Shown one piece after another: positions 17,534 to 25,621 of a stretch of DNA of 64,000 bases. The DNA comes from an uncultured Collinsella sp. (lineage in GTDB: Bacteria > Actinomycetota > Coriobacteriia > Coriobacteriales > Coriobacteriaceae): the NCBI GenBank assembly GCA_934654585.1, contig CAKUGF010000004.1:1-64000 (forward strand), given 5' to 3'. The notes below the pieces were generated by a model, which did no database searches, had not been told where the DNA came from, and was given only the letters and a program-made list of their open reading frames with translations. The position numbers and the translations under genes are program-made. Every line of letters starts with the position of its first letter. The stretch's first letter is position 1.

Positions 17534-18613
17534 CTATTCGTCGCCGAAGCTGATGCCCAACGCCTTGGCCTCGCGCACCAGGTCGCTCTGGGGGTCGACA
17601 TACTTGAGCTTGCCGGCGACCTCCTCGAGCGGCATGTGGCACATCTTGCCGTCACGCAGGGCGATCATGTAGCCGAACTCGCCGCGCAGGCAGCCCAGTG
17701 CGGCCTCGACGCCGCACTGGGTCGCAAAGATGCGGTCCTGAGCGTCGGGCTGGCCGCCGCGCTGCGTATGACCGGGAATGGCGACGCGGGTCTCGCGGCC
17801 GGTCTTGGCCTCGATCTCCTTGGCAATGTCGTAGACAATCGACGGGCTCGTGCGCTCGGCGAGCTTCTTCTTGTACTCCTTCTTGGGCAGCGCCGCGTCC
17901 TCCTTGGAGATGGCGCCCTCGGCGACGGCCACGATAGTAAAGCGGCTGCCGGTCTCCATGCGATGCTCGATGGTCTTGATGACGTTGTCCATGTCGTAGG
18001 GGATCTCGGGAATCAGGATGACGTCCGCACCGCCCGCAACGCCAGCGTACAGCGGAATCCAACCGACCTTGTGACCCATGATCTCGATGACGAACACGCG
18101 GCCATGGCTCGAGGCGGTGGTGTGAATGTCGTCGATGCACTTGGTGGCGACGTCGATGGCGCTCGTAAAGCCAAACGTCATCTCGGTGCCCCAGGTGTCG
18201 TTATCGATGGTCTTGGGCAGCGCGATAACGTTGAGGCCCTCCTCGCGCAGACGATTGGCGGTCTTGGTGGAGCCGTTGCCGCCCAGCATAAACAGGCAGT
18301 CGAGCTGCAGCTTGTGATAGGTGTGGACCATCGCAGGCACCTTCTCGACGCCATCGGCCTCAGGAATGTCCAGACGCTTGAACGGCGTGCGGCTCGTGCC
18401 CAGGATGGTGCCGCCGCGGGTGAGGATGCCGCTAAAATCGGCAGGCGTCATGACGCGGAACCTGCTGTAGATAAGGCCCTGATAGCCGTCCTCGAAACCG
18501 TAGATCTCGATAGGCTCTGCACTATTGGTCATGAGCGTTTTGACAATGCCGCGCATGGTGGCGTTGAGCGCTTGGCAGTCGCCGCCACTGGTAAGAAGAC
18601 CGATCCTAAGCAT
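17534..18613 (-). CDS. pfkA: 6-phosphofructokinase (group III-like)
   Basis: Phosphorylates fructose 6-phosphate in glycolysis. The 359-residue protein has the N-terminal GGDCQALNA (10-18), the GGTILGTSR loop and the substrate motif PKTIDND (133-139). The phosphoryl-donor motif is GGNGST (111-116). The glycine at the position diagnostic of ATP use is present (G114), while the lysine in PKTIDND is typical of PPi-dependent and mixed group III enzymes. The usual GGD aspartate is asparagine. ATP use is the better guess but not certain. The start has GGAAGGA upstream. Confidence 0.92.
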   Translation of the reverse strand: MLRIGLLTSGGDCQALNATMRGIVKTLMTNSAEPIEIYGFEDGYQGLIYSRFRVMTPADFSGILTRGGTILGTSRTPFKRLDIPEADGVEKVPAMVHTYHKLQLDCLFMLGGNGSTKTANRLREEGLNVIALPKTIDNDTWGTEMTFGFTSAIDVATKCIDDIHTTASSHGRVFVIEIMGHKVGWIPLYAGVAGGADVILIPEIPYDMDNVIKTIEHRMETGSRFTIVAVAEGAISKEDAALPKKEYKKKLAERTSPSIVYDIAKEIEAKTGRETRVAIPGHTQRGGQPDAQDRIFATQCGVEAALGCLRGEFGYMIALRDGKMCHMPLEEVAGKLKYVDPQSDLVREAKALGISFGDE

Positions 18614-18749
18614 GATGAATCCTTCCGGGCAAGTTATAACCTGCGCATAAGTTTACCCCCGCACACTACTGATACGGGGGTAAAACGTGTTAGCTCAGAT
18701 GTATAGAAATGTAAGCAACGTCAGGCGAGCGTAAGGCGGGCGTCTGTCC

Positions 18750-19841
18750 TTACAGGGCGAAGGCGTCGACGTCGCCCCAATGGCGGCGCAGCGTAATGGC
18801 CGCGGCGGGCTCGGTGTTGTCGAAGACGACCGACCACTGCGTGTTGCTTGTAATGTCTTCCGGATTGGGTTCTTGCGCCGCAGCGCGTAGAGCTTTCCAG
18901 GCGGTCGCTTCATCTTGGGCACCAGCGCGGGCGTCGAGGACATCGGCGATGGCGATGGCACGTTCCTTGCCATGCCCCAGCTCGCCGTTCTTTTGGTTGG
19001 GGAGCACCTCGTCGCCATAGCAGGCATAGAAATTCGTGACCTGGCGCACAGGGGTAGCCTTGCATGTGCGGTCGGGGTCGAGCGGATCCCACTCCACCAC
19101 GCGCGCATCACCGGCGGCGTCGTTGATAAAGAAGTGGTAATCGCGCCCGGCCATGGCATGCATGTCGTAGGCAGAAAGCAGGTCGACGGCCTCCTGCGTG
19201 GTGGCTGCGCGGTCGAGTACCAGGCGGATAGCAAGCGAAGTATTGATAACAGGGCGCTGCGTGTCCTGGTCACAAGGCTTGGAATCCAGGGTGAGCACGG
19301 CGATGGACACGCCGCATTCGTTAACACCATCGAGCTGGGCGAAGGGGCCCATGAGCGCGGCGGCGCGTCCGGCGACGGAGTCAAGCGGAGTGTTGGCGCT
19401 CAGGTTGTTGAGGGCCGCAAAGCCGATGGAGGCATAGCCGTCGCGCGGGTGGTTGCGCACCAACAGCGCCGAGGTGTCGTCCTTAAAGTCGTAATTGCGA
19501 CCGGTTCGTACACGTCCTTCGGCATCCACGGCGGCAAAGGCGCTGCAGGCAAACTGTGGTGCCTGGACATGTGCCGGCACGCCGGGCAACACCTGCGCCA
19601 GCACGGCGTCGATATAGGCCTGATCGTTGCGCACGCCGGCGGCAATGATGGCATCGAGGTTGTAGTCATAGGCGATATCGACCGCATACAGGTCATAGCA
19701 ATCTGCGTAGTCGGTCAAGCGCTTGAGCGAAGCGGCAGATTGAATCTGCTTACGATGGATGACGCCGGCGACAGCGGCGAGGCCGGCAACGGTTCCTGCA
19801 ACACCGCAAGCGATGGCGACGGCAATGCTACGTGGTTTCAT
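18750..19841 (-). CDS. membrane-anchored linear amide C-N hydrolase (Ntn family)
   Basis: Relative of choloylglycine hydrolase/penicillin V acylase, cleaving a linear amide. Start is ATG at 19841 (GAGGAG upstream), 363 residues. The first about 30 residues are a hydrophobic signal or anchor. The nucleophile is C99 in QFACSAF; R115 and D118 in GRNYDF lie at the same spacings (16 and 19) as Cys2, Arg18 and Asp21 of bile salt hydrolases, and the NECG asparagine follows. Because the cysteine is internal, cleavage before it would be needed for an N-terminal nucleophile. The substrate (bile conjugate, N-acyl amino acid or other) cannot be read from sequence. Confidence 0.82.
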   Translation of the reverse strand: MKPRSIAVAIACGVAGTVAGLAAVAGVIHRKQIQSAASLKRLTDYADCYDLYAVDIAYDYNLDAIIAAGVRNDQAYIDAVLAQVLPGVPAHVQAPQFACSAFAAVDAEGRVRTGRNYDFKDDTSALLVRNHPRDGYASIGFAALNNLSANTPLDSVAGRAAALMGPFAQLDGVNECGVSIAVLTLDSKPCDQDTQRPVINTSLAIRLVLDRAATTQEAVDLLSAYDMHAMAGRDYHFFINDAAGDARVVEWDPLDPDRTCKATPVRQVTNFYACYGDEVLPNQKNGELGHGKERAIAIADVLDARAGAQDEATAWKALRAAAQEPNPEDITSNTQWSVVFDNTEPAAAITLRRHWGDVDAFAL

Positions 19842-19934
19842 GAGGGCTCCTCTCAAAGCAATGCTATAGGCATTATCGCAAATGACGCGCGGGCTCTATG
19901 CCGCATTCCGGCGAGTGGCGCAGTATATCGAAGC

Positions 19935-21473
19935 CTAGAGCAGGGCGATCACGACGATGCAGAATCCGAGCGCCAGAACGGCGACGTCAGCCCGGTCAAA
20001 GCGATAGCTACGGATGCAGGTTCTGCCGGCGGCCGGACACGTTCCGTATTCGCGGTTGACCATAGCGAGCGCGAGCGTGTCGGAGCGACGCAGCGCGCTG
20101 CTAAACAACGGCGTTATGACAGGGATAAAATCGCGCGCACGCTGCAAGGGCGAGGGACTGTCAAAACGCGCCAGGCGAGCTTCCTGAGCGGCCTTGATGC
20201 GATTGAATTCCTCAACCAAAACAGGGACAAAACGGAGCGTAAGCTGAATGGCGACGGTGGCATCGTCGGTGCGCAAGCCCAAGCGGGCAAGGGGCCTCAT
20301 AAGCGTTGCGGCACCGTCGGCGAGCGCGGTGGGGGAGGTGGTTGCCATGAGTGTTGACGTTCCCAGCATAATGAGGGCAAAGCGCACCACGCAGAGCACG
20401 CCGAAGAGCAGACCTCCTAAGGTGATCTGCACGGGCCCCGCTTGCAACAGCGGAGTTCCCGTTGCCGTGGAGAGCGCGTTAAAGACCAGGACAAACCCCA
20501 TAAGCCAGCGAAACGGCCTAAGGGCTCGAAGCGCCTGGAGCAGCGAGCTGCCGCTTGCGACGATTGAGGCAAGGGCGGTGAGCGCGACGGCGACAAGCGC
20601 AAAGGGCCGCTGAGCAATAAAGCCGGCGATTATAAAGAGCAGGCAGAAGACGAGCTTGGTGGCGGGATGCAGCAGGTGCGCGAAACTGGCGCCTGGGCGA
20701 TAGATGCCAAACGAGATCGCTTCGAGCGTCGCCGAATTGCGTTCGGCATCTGCCGGCCATGCAGCCGCCGCGCCGATGGATGCCATCCCGGCATCTTCCG
20801 AGCCCTGCGGCAGCAGCGAGCCATCCCGCAGCCGAAAGACCTCGTCGCATATATCCAGCACGCGCGAATCGTGCGTGGCGATAACGATGCCGCGACCGTT
20901 CCGCGCGAGCTGCCCCAAGTGCTCAAGCAGCAGATGGCGTGCGTGGGGATCGAGTCCCGCGGTGGGTTCGTCGAGCAACAGGTACGGCGTTTCGAGTGCA
21001 AGCATGTCGGCGATGGCGATGCGGCGCTGCTCACCTCCGGAACGGGCAAAAGGGCTTGTGTCGCAGATGACGGCTGGATCGAACCCGACCCTTGCGAGCG
21101 ATGTGTTGACGCGTCGCGCAACTTCGGCCTCGTCCAATCCAAGATTCCGAGGCCCAAACGCCACCTCATCAAAGACATTGGCGGCAAAAAACTGCAGTTC
21201 GGGACGCTGCTGCACCAGTGCCACGGTCTTGCGGTGCGCACGAAGCTCATCTGCCGTGGGGTGCGCGCCAAGTGCGACGCCGTCCGCCTCGACAGACCCT
21301 GCCTGCGCGTTGTGCGCTCCAGCAAGGACACGCAGCAGCGTCGACTTGCCAGAGCCGGAGGCGCCGACGATACCAATCACGCGACCGGGCACAACCTCAA
21401 GCGACACGCCATGCAAGGCGCGGGCGTCCGCCCCGGGATAACAAACGGTTATGTTTGAGCAGGTTAGCGACAC
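19935..21473 (-). CDS. ECF transporter ATPase-EcfT fusion
   Basis: 512-residue fusion. Residues 1-230 are an energy-coupling-factor ATPase with Walker A VGASGSGKST (about 36-45), signature ARSGGEQRR, and Walker B YLLLDEPTAGLD. Residues 255-512 are an EcfT-like membrane protein with about five spans. I use GTG at 21473, which has GGAGG just upstream and gives the ABC-typical MSLTCSNITV; an ATG at 21491 is the alternative. It overlaps the preceding gene. With that gene it supplies all four ECF parts (S, A1, A2, T) in two polypeptides. Confidence 0.85.
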   Translation of the reverse strand: MSLTCSNITVCYPGADARALHGVSLEVVPGRVIGIVGASGSGKSTLLRVLAGAHNAQAGSVEADGVALGAHPTADELRAHRKTVALVQQRPELQFFAANVFDEVAFGPRNLGLDEAEVARRVNTSLARVGFDPAVICDTSPFARSGGEQRRIAIADMLALETPYLLLDEPTAGLDPHARHLLLEHLGQLARNGRGIVIATHDSRVLDICDEVFRLRDGSLLPQGSEDAGMASIGAAAAWPADAERNSATLEAISFGIYRPGASFAHLLHPATKLVFCLLFIIAGFIAQRPFALVAVALTALASIVASGSSLLQALRALRPFRWLMGFVLVFNALSTATGTPLLQAGPVQITLGGLLFGVLCVVRFALIMLGTSTLMATTSPTALADGAATLMRPLARLGLRTDDATVAIQLTLRFVPVLVEEFNRIKAAQEARLARFDSPSPLQRARDFIPVITPLFSSALRRSDTLALAMVNREYGTCPAAGRTCIRSYRFDRADVAVLALGFCIVVIALL

Positions 21474-22621
21474 AGTTCCTCCAGGCCGCATCGGATGAGC
21501 AGGTCGCGCTGGGCGGCAAGATTTTGCACGCCGCCCAGGTATGCGATGGCACCCGCCTCAAAGACGGCGACTCGGTCGGCGCGAGCGACCTCGTCGAGCA
21601 GCTGCGTGATCTGAATCACGGCGACACCGCGGCGGCAAAGATGGTCGATGCGATCGTTGACAATCTCGCGATTCGCCTCGTCGAGCATGGCGGTCGTCTC
21701 GTCAAAAATCATGAGCGAGGGGGAGAGCGCGACCAATCCCGCCGCAGCCACGCGCTGCTTTTGGCCGCCCGAGAGCGTGGCAACGTCGCGGTCCTCGAGC
21801 TCGGCAATGCCAAGCTCACCTAGGACCCGCGGGACTTCTGCGCGCATCTTCTCGTGGGGAACGCCGCGGTTTTCGAGTCCAAAGGCAACGTCGTCTCGCA
21901 CAAGCGGGGCGACGATCTGGTTGTCGGGATCCTGAAAAGCAAGGCCCACGGTGCCTCGGGCGCGCGCGGCGTTCCCATCCGCATCCTCAAGCAGCCCCGC
22001 GAGCTCAAGGGCGCAGGTGCTCTTGCCGCTGCCATTGGCGCCGACAAAGGCAATGCGCTCTCCCGGCACAATGCTGGCGGCAAGTGCAGAACAGTCGACG
22101 GCGGGGCGCACGTCATCGGCCTGCTCAATGCCGGCGAGCGCACCTTCTGCCACCGCGCCCGTAATGCCGCCGGTGACGCAGGCGGCAACGCCCAGAACGC
22201 CCAGGTTAATAAAGACTGCCGGCGTCTGTAGCGCCATGGCGGCAACGCCTAGCTGGCCCACATTGTGCAGCACGGCGGCAAGCATGCTCACGGGCACCAG
22301 GCCAACTCCTGGCACGGCGGCGAGGGCGACCATACCCACAAAGGCAAGAACCGTGCCACCCAGGCTATAGGCGAGCATCATGGGCGAGCCAAATAAAAAG
22401 CCCGATGCCAAAACTTTGACGAGCGCGACGGCGCCGGCACTTCTCACGTCGAGCGTATAGAGCGCAACGACCACGGCCACGTTGGCGAGGCCCAGCTTAA
22501 TGCCGGGTACCGCGACGGGCAGTGGGATCATCGTCTCCAGATAGGACAGTACCAGCGCGCAGGCGCACAGTAAGGAAACGCGAGCCAGGCGACGAGTATG
22601 CTCGATGTCGACCGTGGTCAT
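21464..22621 (-). CDS. Gx-transporter/EetB-like membrane domain fused to ECF ATPase
   Basis: 385 residues. Residues 1-165 are a polytopic membrane domain of the Hpre_diP_synt_I/Gx family (PLPVAVPGIKLGLANVAVVVAL, KVLASGFLFGSPMMLAYSLGG). That family includes EetB of the Listeria flavin-based electron transfer locus and behaves like an ECF substrate-binding component. Residues 172-385 are an ATPase with Walker A GANGSGKST (194-202), LSGGQKQR and LMIFDETTAML. It follows the NusG-II gene by three bases, so co-transcription with the flavin locus is clear. The substrate is unknown (quinone precursor or flavin are candidates). Confidence 0.85.
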   Translation of the reverse strand: MTTVDIEHTRRLARVSLLCACALVLSYLETMIPLPVAVPGIKLGLANVAVVVALYTLDVRSAGAVALVKVLASGFLFGSPMMLAYSLGGTVLAFVGMVALAAVPGVGLVPVSMLAAVLHNVGQLGVAAMALQTPAVFINLGVLGVAACVTGGITGAVAEGALAGIEQADDVRPAVDCSALAASIVPGERIAFVGANGSGKSTCALELAGLLEDADGNAARARGTVGLAFQDPDNQIVAPLVRDDVAFGLENRGVPHEKMRAEVPRVLGELGIAELEDRDVATLSGGQKQRVAAAGLVALSPSLMIFDETTAMLDEANREIVNDRIDHLCRRGVAVIQITQLLDEVARADRVAVFEAGAIAYLGGVQNLAAQRDLLIRCGLEELCR

Positions 22622-22624
22622 AGG

Positions 22625-23041
22625 CTAGCGTCCCACCACGTCGTAGGTGGCTGTGGCGCCCTCATCAACGATGTCGACGGTCAGCTTGTGTGGAAGGCAG
22701 ACAAGTTGCTGCCCGGCGGCATCGATCCAGCCTTGATGCACGCAGTCCTGGTTGGGACAGTCTGCCTCCTCGACGTGCACCCGTCCGTCCTTGATCTCGA
22801 TAACGTTGGTCCCCAAGTCGGTCGTGACGGTCTTGGTAGCATCCTGGCCCAGAGGGAGCTCGTAGACGTTTTGCGCGCCATCGCGGATGGCGACCGTTGC
22901 CGTGTCGGCATCTGTGTTCGCTCCTGTCAGGCGTGTGACGACCAAGCCGGCACACGCGACGGCCGCTATCGCCACAACCAGGATAAGGTTGAGCTTTTTG
23001 CTGCTGCGCCCATCGCGCGCGCTGTTGCGTTTGGACATCAT
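22625..23041 (-). CDS. NusG domain II protein (EetA-like)
   Basis: 138-residue protein with an N-terminal membrane anchor (about 17-37) and an extracytoplasmic NusG domain II. Characteristic cysteines are in EADCPNQDCVHQGWI, followed by QQLVCLPHKLTV. Such proteins, called EetA in Listeria, sit next to EetB/Gx proteins in flavin-based electron transfer loci. ATG at 23041 or 23038; AGGGG is just upstream. It lies five bases after apbE and three before the S-A fusion. Confidence 0.85.
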   Translation of the reverse strand: MMSKRNSARDGRSSKKLNLILVVAIAAVACAGLVVTRLTGANTDADTATVAIRDGAQNVYELPLGQDATKTVTTDLGTNVIEIKDGRVHVEEADCPNQDCVHQGWIDAAGQQLVCLPHKLTVDIVDEGATATYDVVGR

Positions 23042-23046
23042 GACCC

Positions 23047-24123
23047 CTAGTCCTGCAAAATCTTGAACGCCGAGCCGTCGCTCTTGGTGGCGTGATCGTC
23101 CATATCGACCAGAACGCCGCCCTCAAAGCGCTCGTCGCTTTCGATGAGCTCCATGGCGCGGTCGTGACCGAGCAAAAACAGGATGGTGGAATACGCATCG
23201 CCCAGCACGGACTTCTTGGTCATGATCGAGGCGCTCTTGAGGTCGGTGCTTGCGGGGTAGCCCGTTTTGGGGTCGAGGATGTGGTAGTAAAGCTGTCCGT
23301 CCTGCTCAAAGCTGCGCTCGTAGAGGCCGCTGGTGACGACCGAGCGGTTGCGCGCCGCGACGGTTGCCAGCACGTCGTCCTGCGCGCCGTTGGGGTCCTG
23401 GACGCCAACGCTCCAGGCATCGCCGTCAAAGCTTTCGCCCATAACGTAGACGTTGCCGCCCAGGCTAATCGATGCGTTTTTGCAGCCGCCCTCTTTGAGC
23501 ATGCTCACCAAATCGTCAGTGATGTAGCCCTTGGCGATGCCGCCCAGGTCGAGCTTTGCCTCGGGGTCGGAAAGCGTGACGGTGTTGCCCTCCACCGTGA
23601 TGGTGCGATAGTCAATGTGGGGAAGCGCTGCCTGAATAGCGGCATCGTCGGGCTTAACGCCCTCGACGAAATCCCAAAGGCTCGATACGGCGCCGATGGT
23701 GATGTCGAACAGGCCGTCGGAGTCCTCGGCATACTTGATGGCGTCTTTGATGATCGCGGCCGTCTCGGGCGCGACCTCGACCGGGGCGCCCGCGGCGTTA
23801 TTGATATTCCAAATGTCGGAGCCCTCGACTGTGCGCGAGAAGCGATTCTCAAAATACGTGCAGCGCTCGCTTACGGCGTTGAGCAGCTTTTTGCTGCACT
23901 GGGCGCTGATGGTCACAACGGTGTCGAACGCGAACAGCGTGGTCGATTGCACCTTTTGAGCAGTGTCGCTCTTGGCGCTGGAGCCAGCCGATGCCTTGGC
24001 GTCTTGAGTGCCGCAGCCGGCAAGGCCAAGCGACGCGGCGGTCGATAGCAGGCCGGCACCGGCAAGGCTCAAAAAGGCGCGGCGTGAACAGGTAGAATTG
24101 CTGTATTCGGAGATGCTGGGCAT
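23047..24123 (-). CDS. apbE: FAD:protein FMN transferase ApbE
   Basis: Transfers FMN from FAD onto threonine in FMN-binding domains of exported proteins; the targets are the neighbours at 25145, 25614 and possibly 27280. 358 residues. The N-terminus has twin arginines (R14-R15 in CSRRAFLSL) and a lipobox LAGC (C37), so it is a Tat-type lipoprotein acting outside the membrane. Family motifs are DGLFDITIGAVSSLW, LDLGGIAKGYI and the C-terminal ILDPKTGYPA region. It lies 24 bases after the NapH-like gene. Confidence 0.93.
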   Translation of the reverse strand: MPSISEYSNSTCSRRAFLSLAGAGLLSTAASLGLAGCGTQDAKASAGSSAKSDTAQKVQSTTLFAFDTVVTISAQCSKKLLNAVSERCTYFENRFSRTVEGSDIWNINNAAGAPVEVAPETAAIIKDAIKYAEDSDGLFDITIGAVSSLWDFVEGVKPDDAAIQAALPHIDYRTITVEGNTVTLSDPEAKLDLGGIAKGYITDDLVSMLKEGGCKNASISLGGNVYVMGESFDGDAWSVGVQDPNGAQDDVLATVAARNRSVVTSGLYERSFEQDGQLYYHILDPKTGYPASTDLKSASIMTKKSVLGDAYSTILFLLGHDRAMELIESDERFEGGVLVDMDDHATKSDGSAFKILQD

Positions 24124-24147
24124 GGGCTTCCGTTCTGGGTCGTTGAG

Positions 24148-25143
24148 TTAGAGCAGGCACAGGCAAATGGCGGCGAGTATCGCGGCCTTTGCGAGCACGG
24201 CGACGATGCCGTTGCCGCATAGGTTGCGCGGTTTGGCATTCAAGCCCTGCTCGACGCGCAGGAGCGTGACGTTTGCCATGGGGCAGCCGTCGGCGCAACG
24301 TCCGCAGGCGATGCACTCGCCGGCTTTAAGGTCGTTGCGGTCGGGGTGGATGCGGACCGGGCAGCGATCCTGGCAGCGGTTGCAGCGCTTGGCGCAGCGC
24401 GTGCGGTCGCGGTTGAACTGCGAGACGGGAAGCACCGGCAGCAGCGAGAAGATTGCGCCCAGCGGGCAGAGAAACTGGCAAAAGAAGCGCTCGACCAAGG
24501 CCATGCCGAGCACCACGAGGGCAAGGGGGACAAAGGCTCCGGTGGCGATGCCGTCGATATTGCGGGCATCGATAGCCGCAAAGGCAACCCAGGGGCTCAG
24601 GCCGGCAATCTGTGACCAAATGCCCAAAAAGCTCAGGATGCAGATGGCCGCCAGCACAAGAAACTTGATAAGCTGCAGCGCACTCTGCACGCCGGCGGGC
24701 ATGCGGCGGGGCTTGCGCCCCTCGAGCTTAAGGATGCGACGCAGGGGCGTGGCAAGCGCGTACACGGCATCGCCGAGCGTGCCGAAGGCGCAGGCATAGC
24801 CGCAAAAGAAACGTCCGAACACGCAAGTAAATGCGAGGACGGCCAGGAGCAGCGCGACAAAGCCGGTGAGCTCGATGGTCTGCTGAGCGCCGAGCTGCGA
24901 AAAGACGTACTTAATGCCGTTAAAGCTTGCGCTAAAGACGGCGGGGAAGGCCAAAAAGAACGCCAACTGGCAGGCCCGCCGCAGCCCGTTATGGATAAAC
25001 TCGGCGCGACGGCGCTTTTGACCTGCATTTTTGGGAGCACGAATTATCTGCAGGGTATCGGCAATCTTTTTGCGCATGCCGCCTTGCTTGCCGGTGATGC
25101 GCCCAGCGGCCTTGGATGCCCCGGCTTGGGAATTGACAGCCAT
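24148..25143 (-). CDS. NapH-type 4Fe-4S polytopic membrane protein
   Basis: 331-residue redox membrane protein, start ATG at 25143 directly after the upstream stop. About five membrane spans are interrupted by two periplasm-proximal cysteine pairs (FFCGYACAFG and FFCQFLCPLG). Two ferredoxin motifs follow (CAKRCNRCQDRCP and CIACGRCADGCP). NapH/PceC-like proteins pass electrons from the quinone pool across the membrane, here presumably to the covalently bound FMN of the adjacent proteins. Confidence 0.9.
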   Translation of the reverse strand: MAVNSQAGASKAAGRITGKQGGMRKKIADTLQIIRAPKNAGQKRRRAEFIHNGLRRACQLAFFLAFPAVFSASFNGIKYVFSQLGAQQTIELTGFVALLLAVLAFTCVFGRFFCGYACAFGTLGDAVYALATPLRRILKLEGRKPRRMPAGVQSALQLIKFLVLAAICILSFLGIWSQIAGLSPWVAFAAIDARNIDGIATGAFVPLALVVLGMALVERFFCQFLCPLGAIFSLLPVLPVSQFNRDRTRCAKRCNRCQDRCPVRIHPDRNDLKAGECIACGRCADGCPMANVTLLRVEQGLNAKPRNLCGNGIVAVLAKAAILAAICLCLL

Positions 25144-25144
25144 G

Positions 25145-25621
25145 CTACTCGCTCCCTTCGCCGGCATTGGACGCTTCGAGTGCCTGCGTGGCGCCGTTGA
25201 GGATGCCGGCAGACGAGAACGTGGCGCCCGAGACGGTGTCGACGGATGTGGTCTGGGCGTCGACGATGTCATCGCAAAGGCGCTCGGCCTGCGAAAAATA
25301 CGCAGGCGTTTCGCCGGCATGGTCGATGACCTCGACGGATGCAATGTAGCCGTTATCGATGGTGACCTGCGTGGTCACGGTGCCGCCGTAGCCCTGGGCC
25401 GAGGCGGTAAACGTGCCATCGGTGGCATAGGGGCCGCGCTCGCCGCTGCGTGCGACGGTTTGCGCTTCCTGTTTAGCGGCGGCATCGGCCTGGGCGACCT
25501 GTACAGCCCAGGTGTTAAAGCCCAGCACGATGCCCGCGACGATGCAGACGTTGATGGCCTTGAGGATAAAGATGTGGTTGCGCGCGATGGCGTGACCTGC
25601 GGCGATAAAGGGATTAGGCAC
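25145..25621 (-). CDS. membrane-anchored single FMN-binding domain protein
   Basis: 158 residues: one N-terminal membrane span (about 18-40) and one FMN_bind domain (60-150). The flavinylation motif DTVSGATFSS is at residues 128-137, where ApbE would attach FMN to the threonine. It overlaps the upstream FMN-binding gene by eight bases and touches the NapH-like gene, so all three are made together. The small size suggests a relay between NapH and the larger flavoproteins. Confidence 0.9.
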   Translation of the reverse strand: MPNPFIAAGHAIARNHIFILKAINVCIVAGIVLGFNTWAVQVAQADAAAKQEAQTVARSGERGPYATDGTFTASAQGYGGTVTTQVTIDNGYIASVEVIDHAGETPAYFSQAERLCDDIVDAQTTSVDTVSGATFSSAGILNGATQALEASNAGEGSE

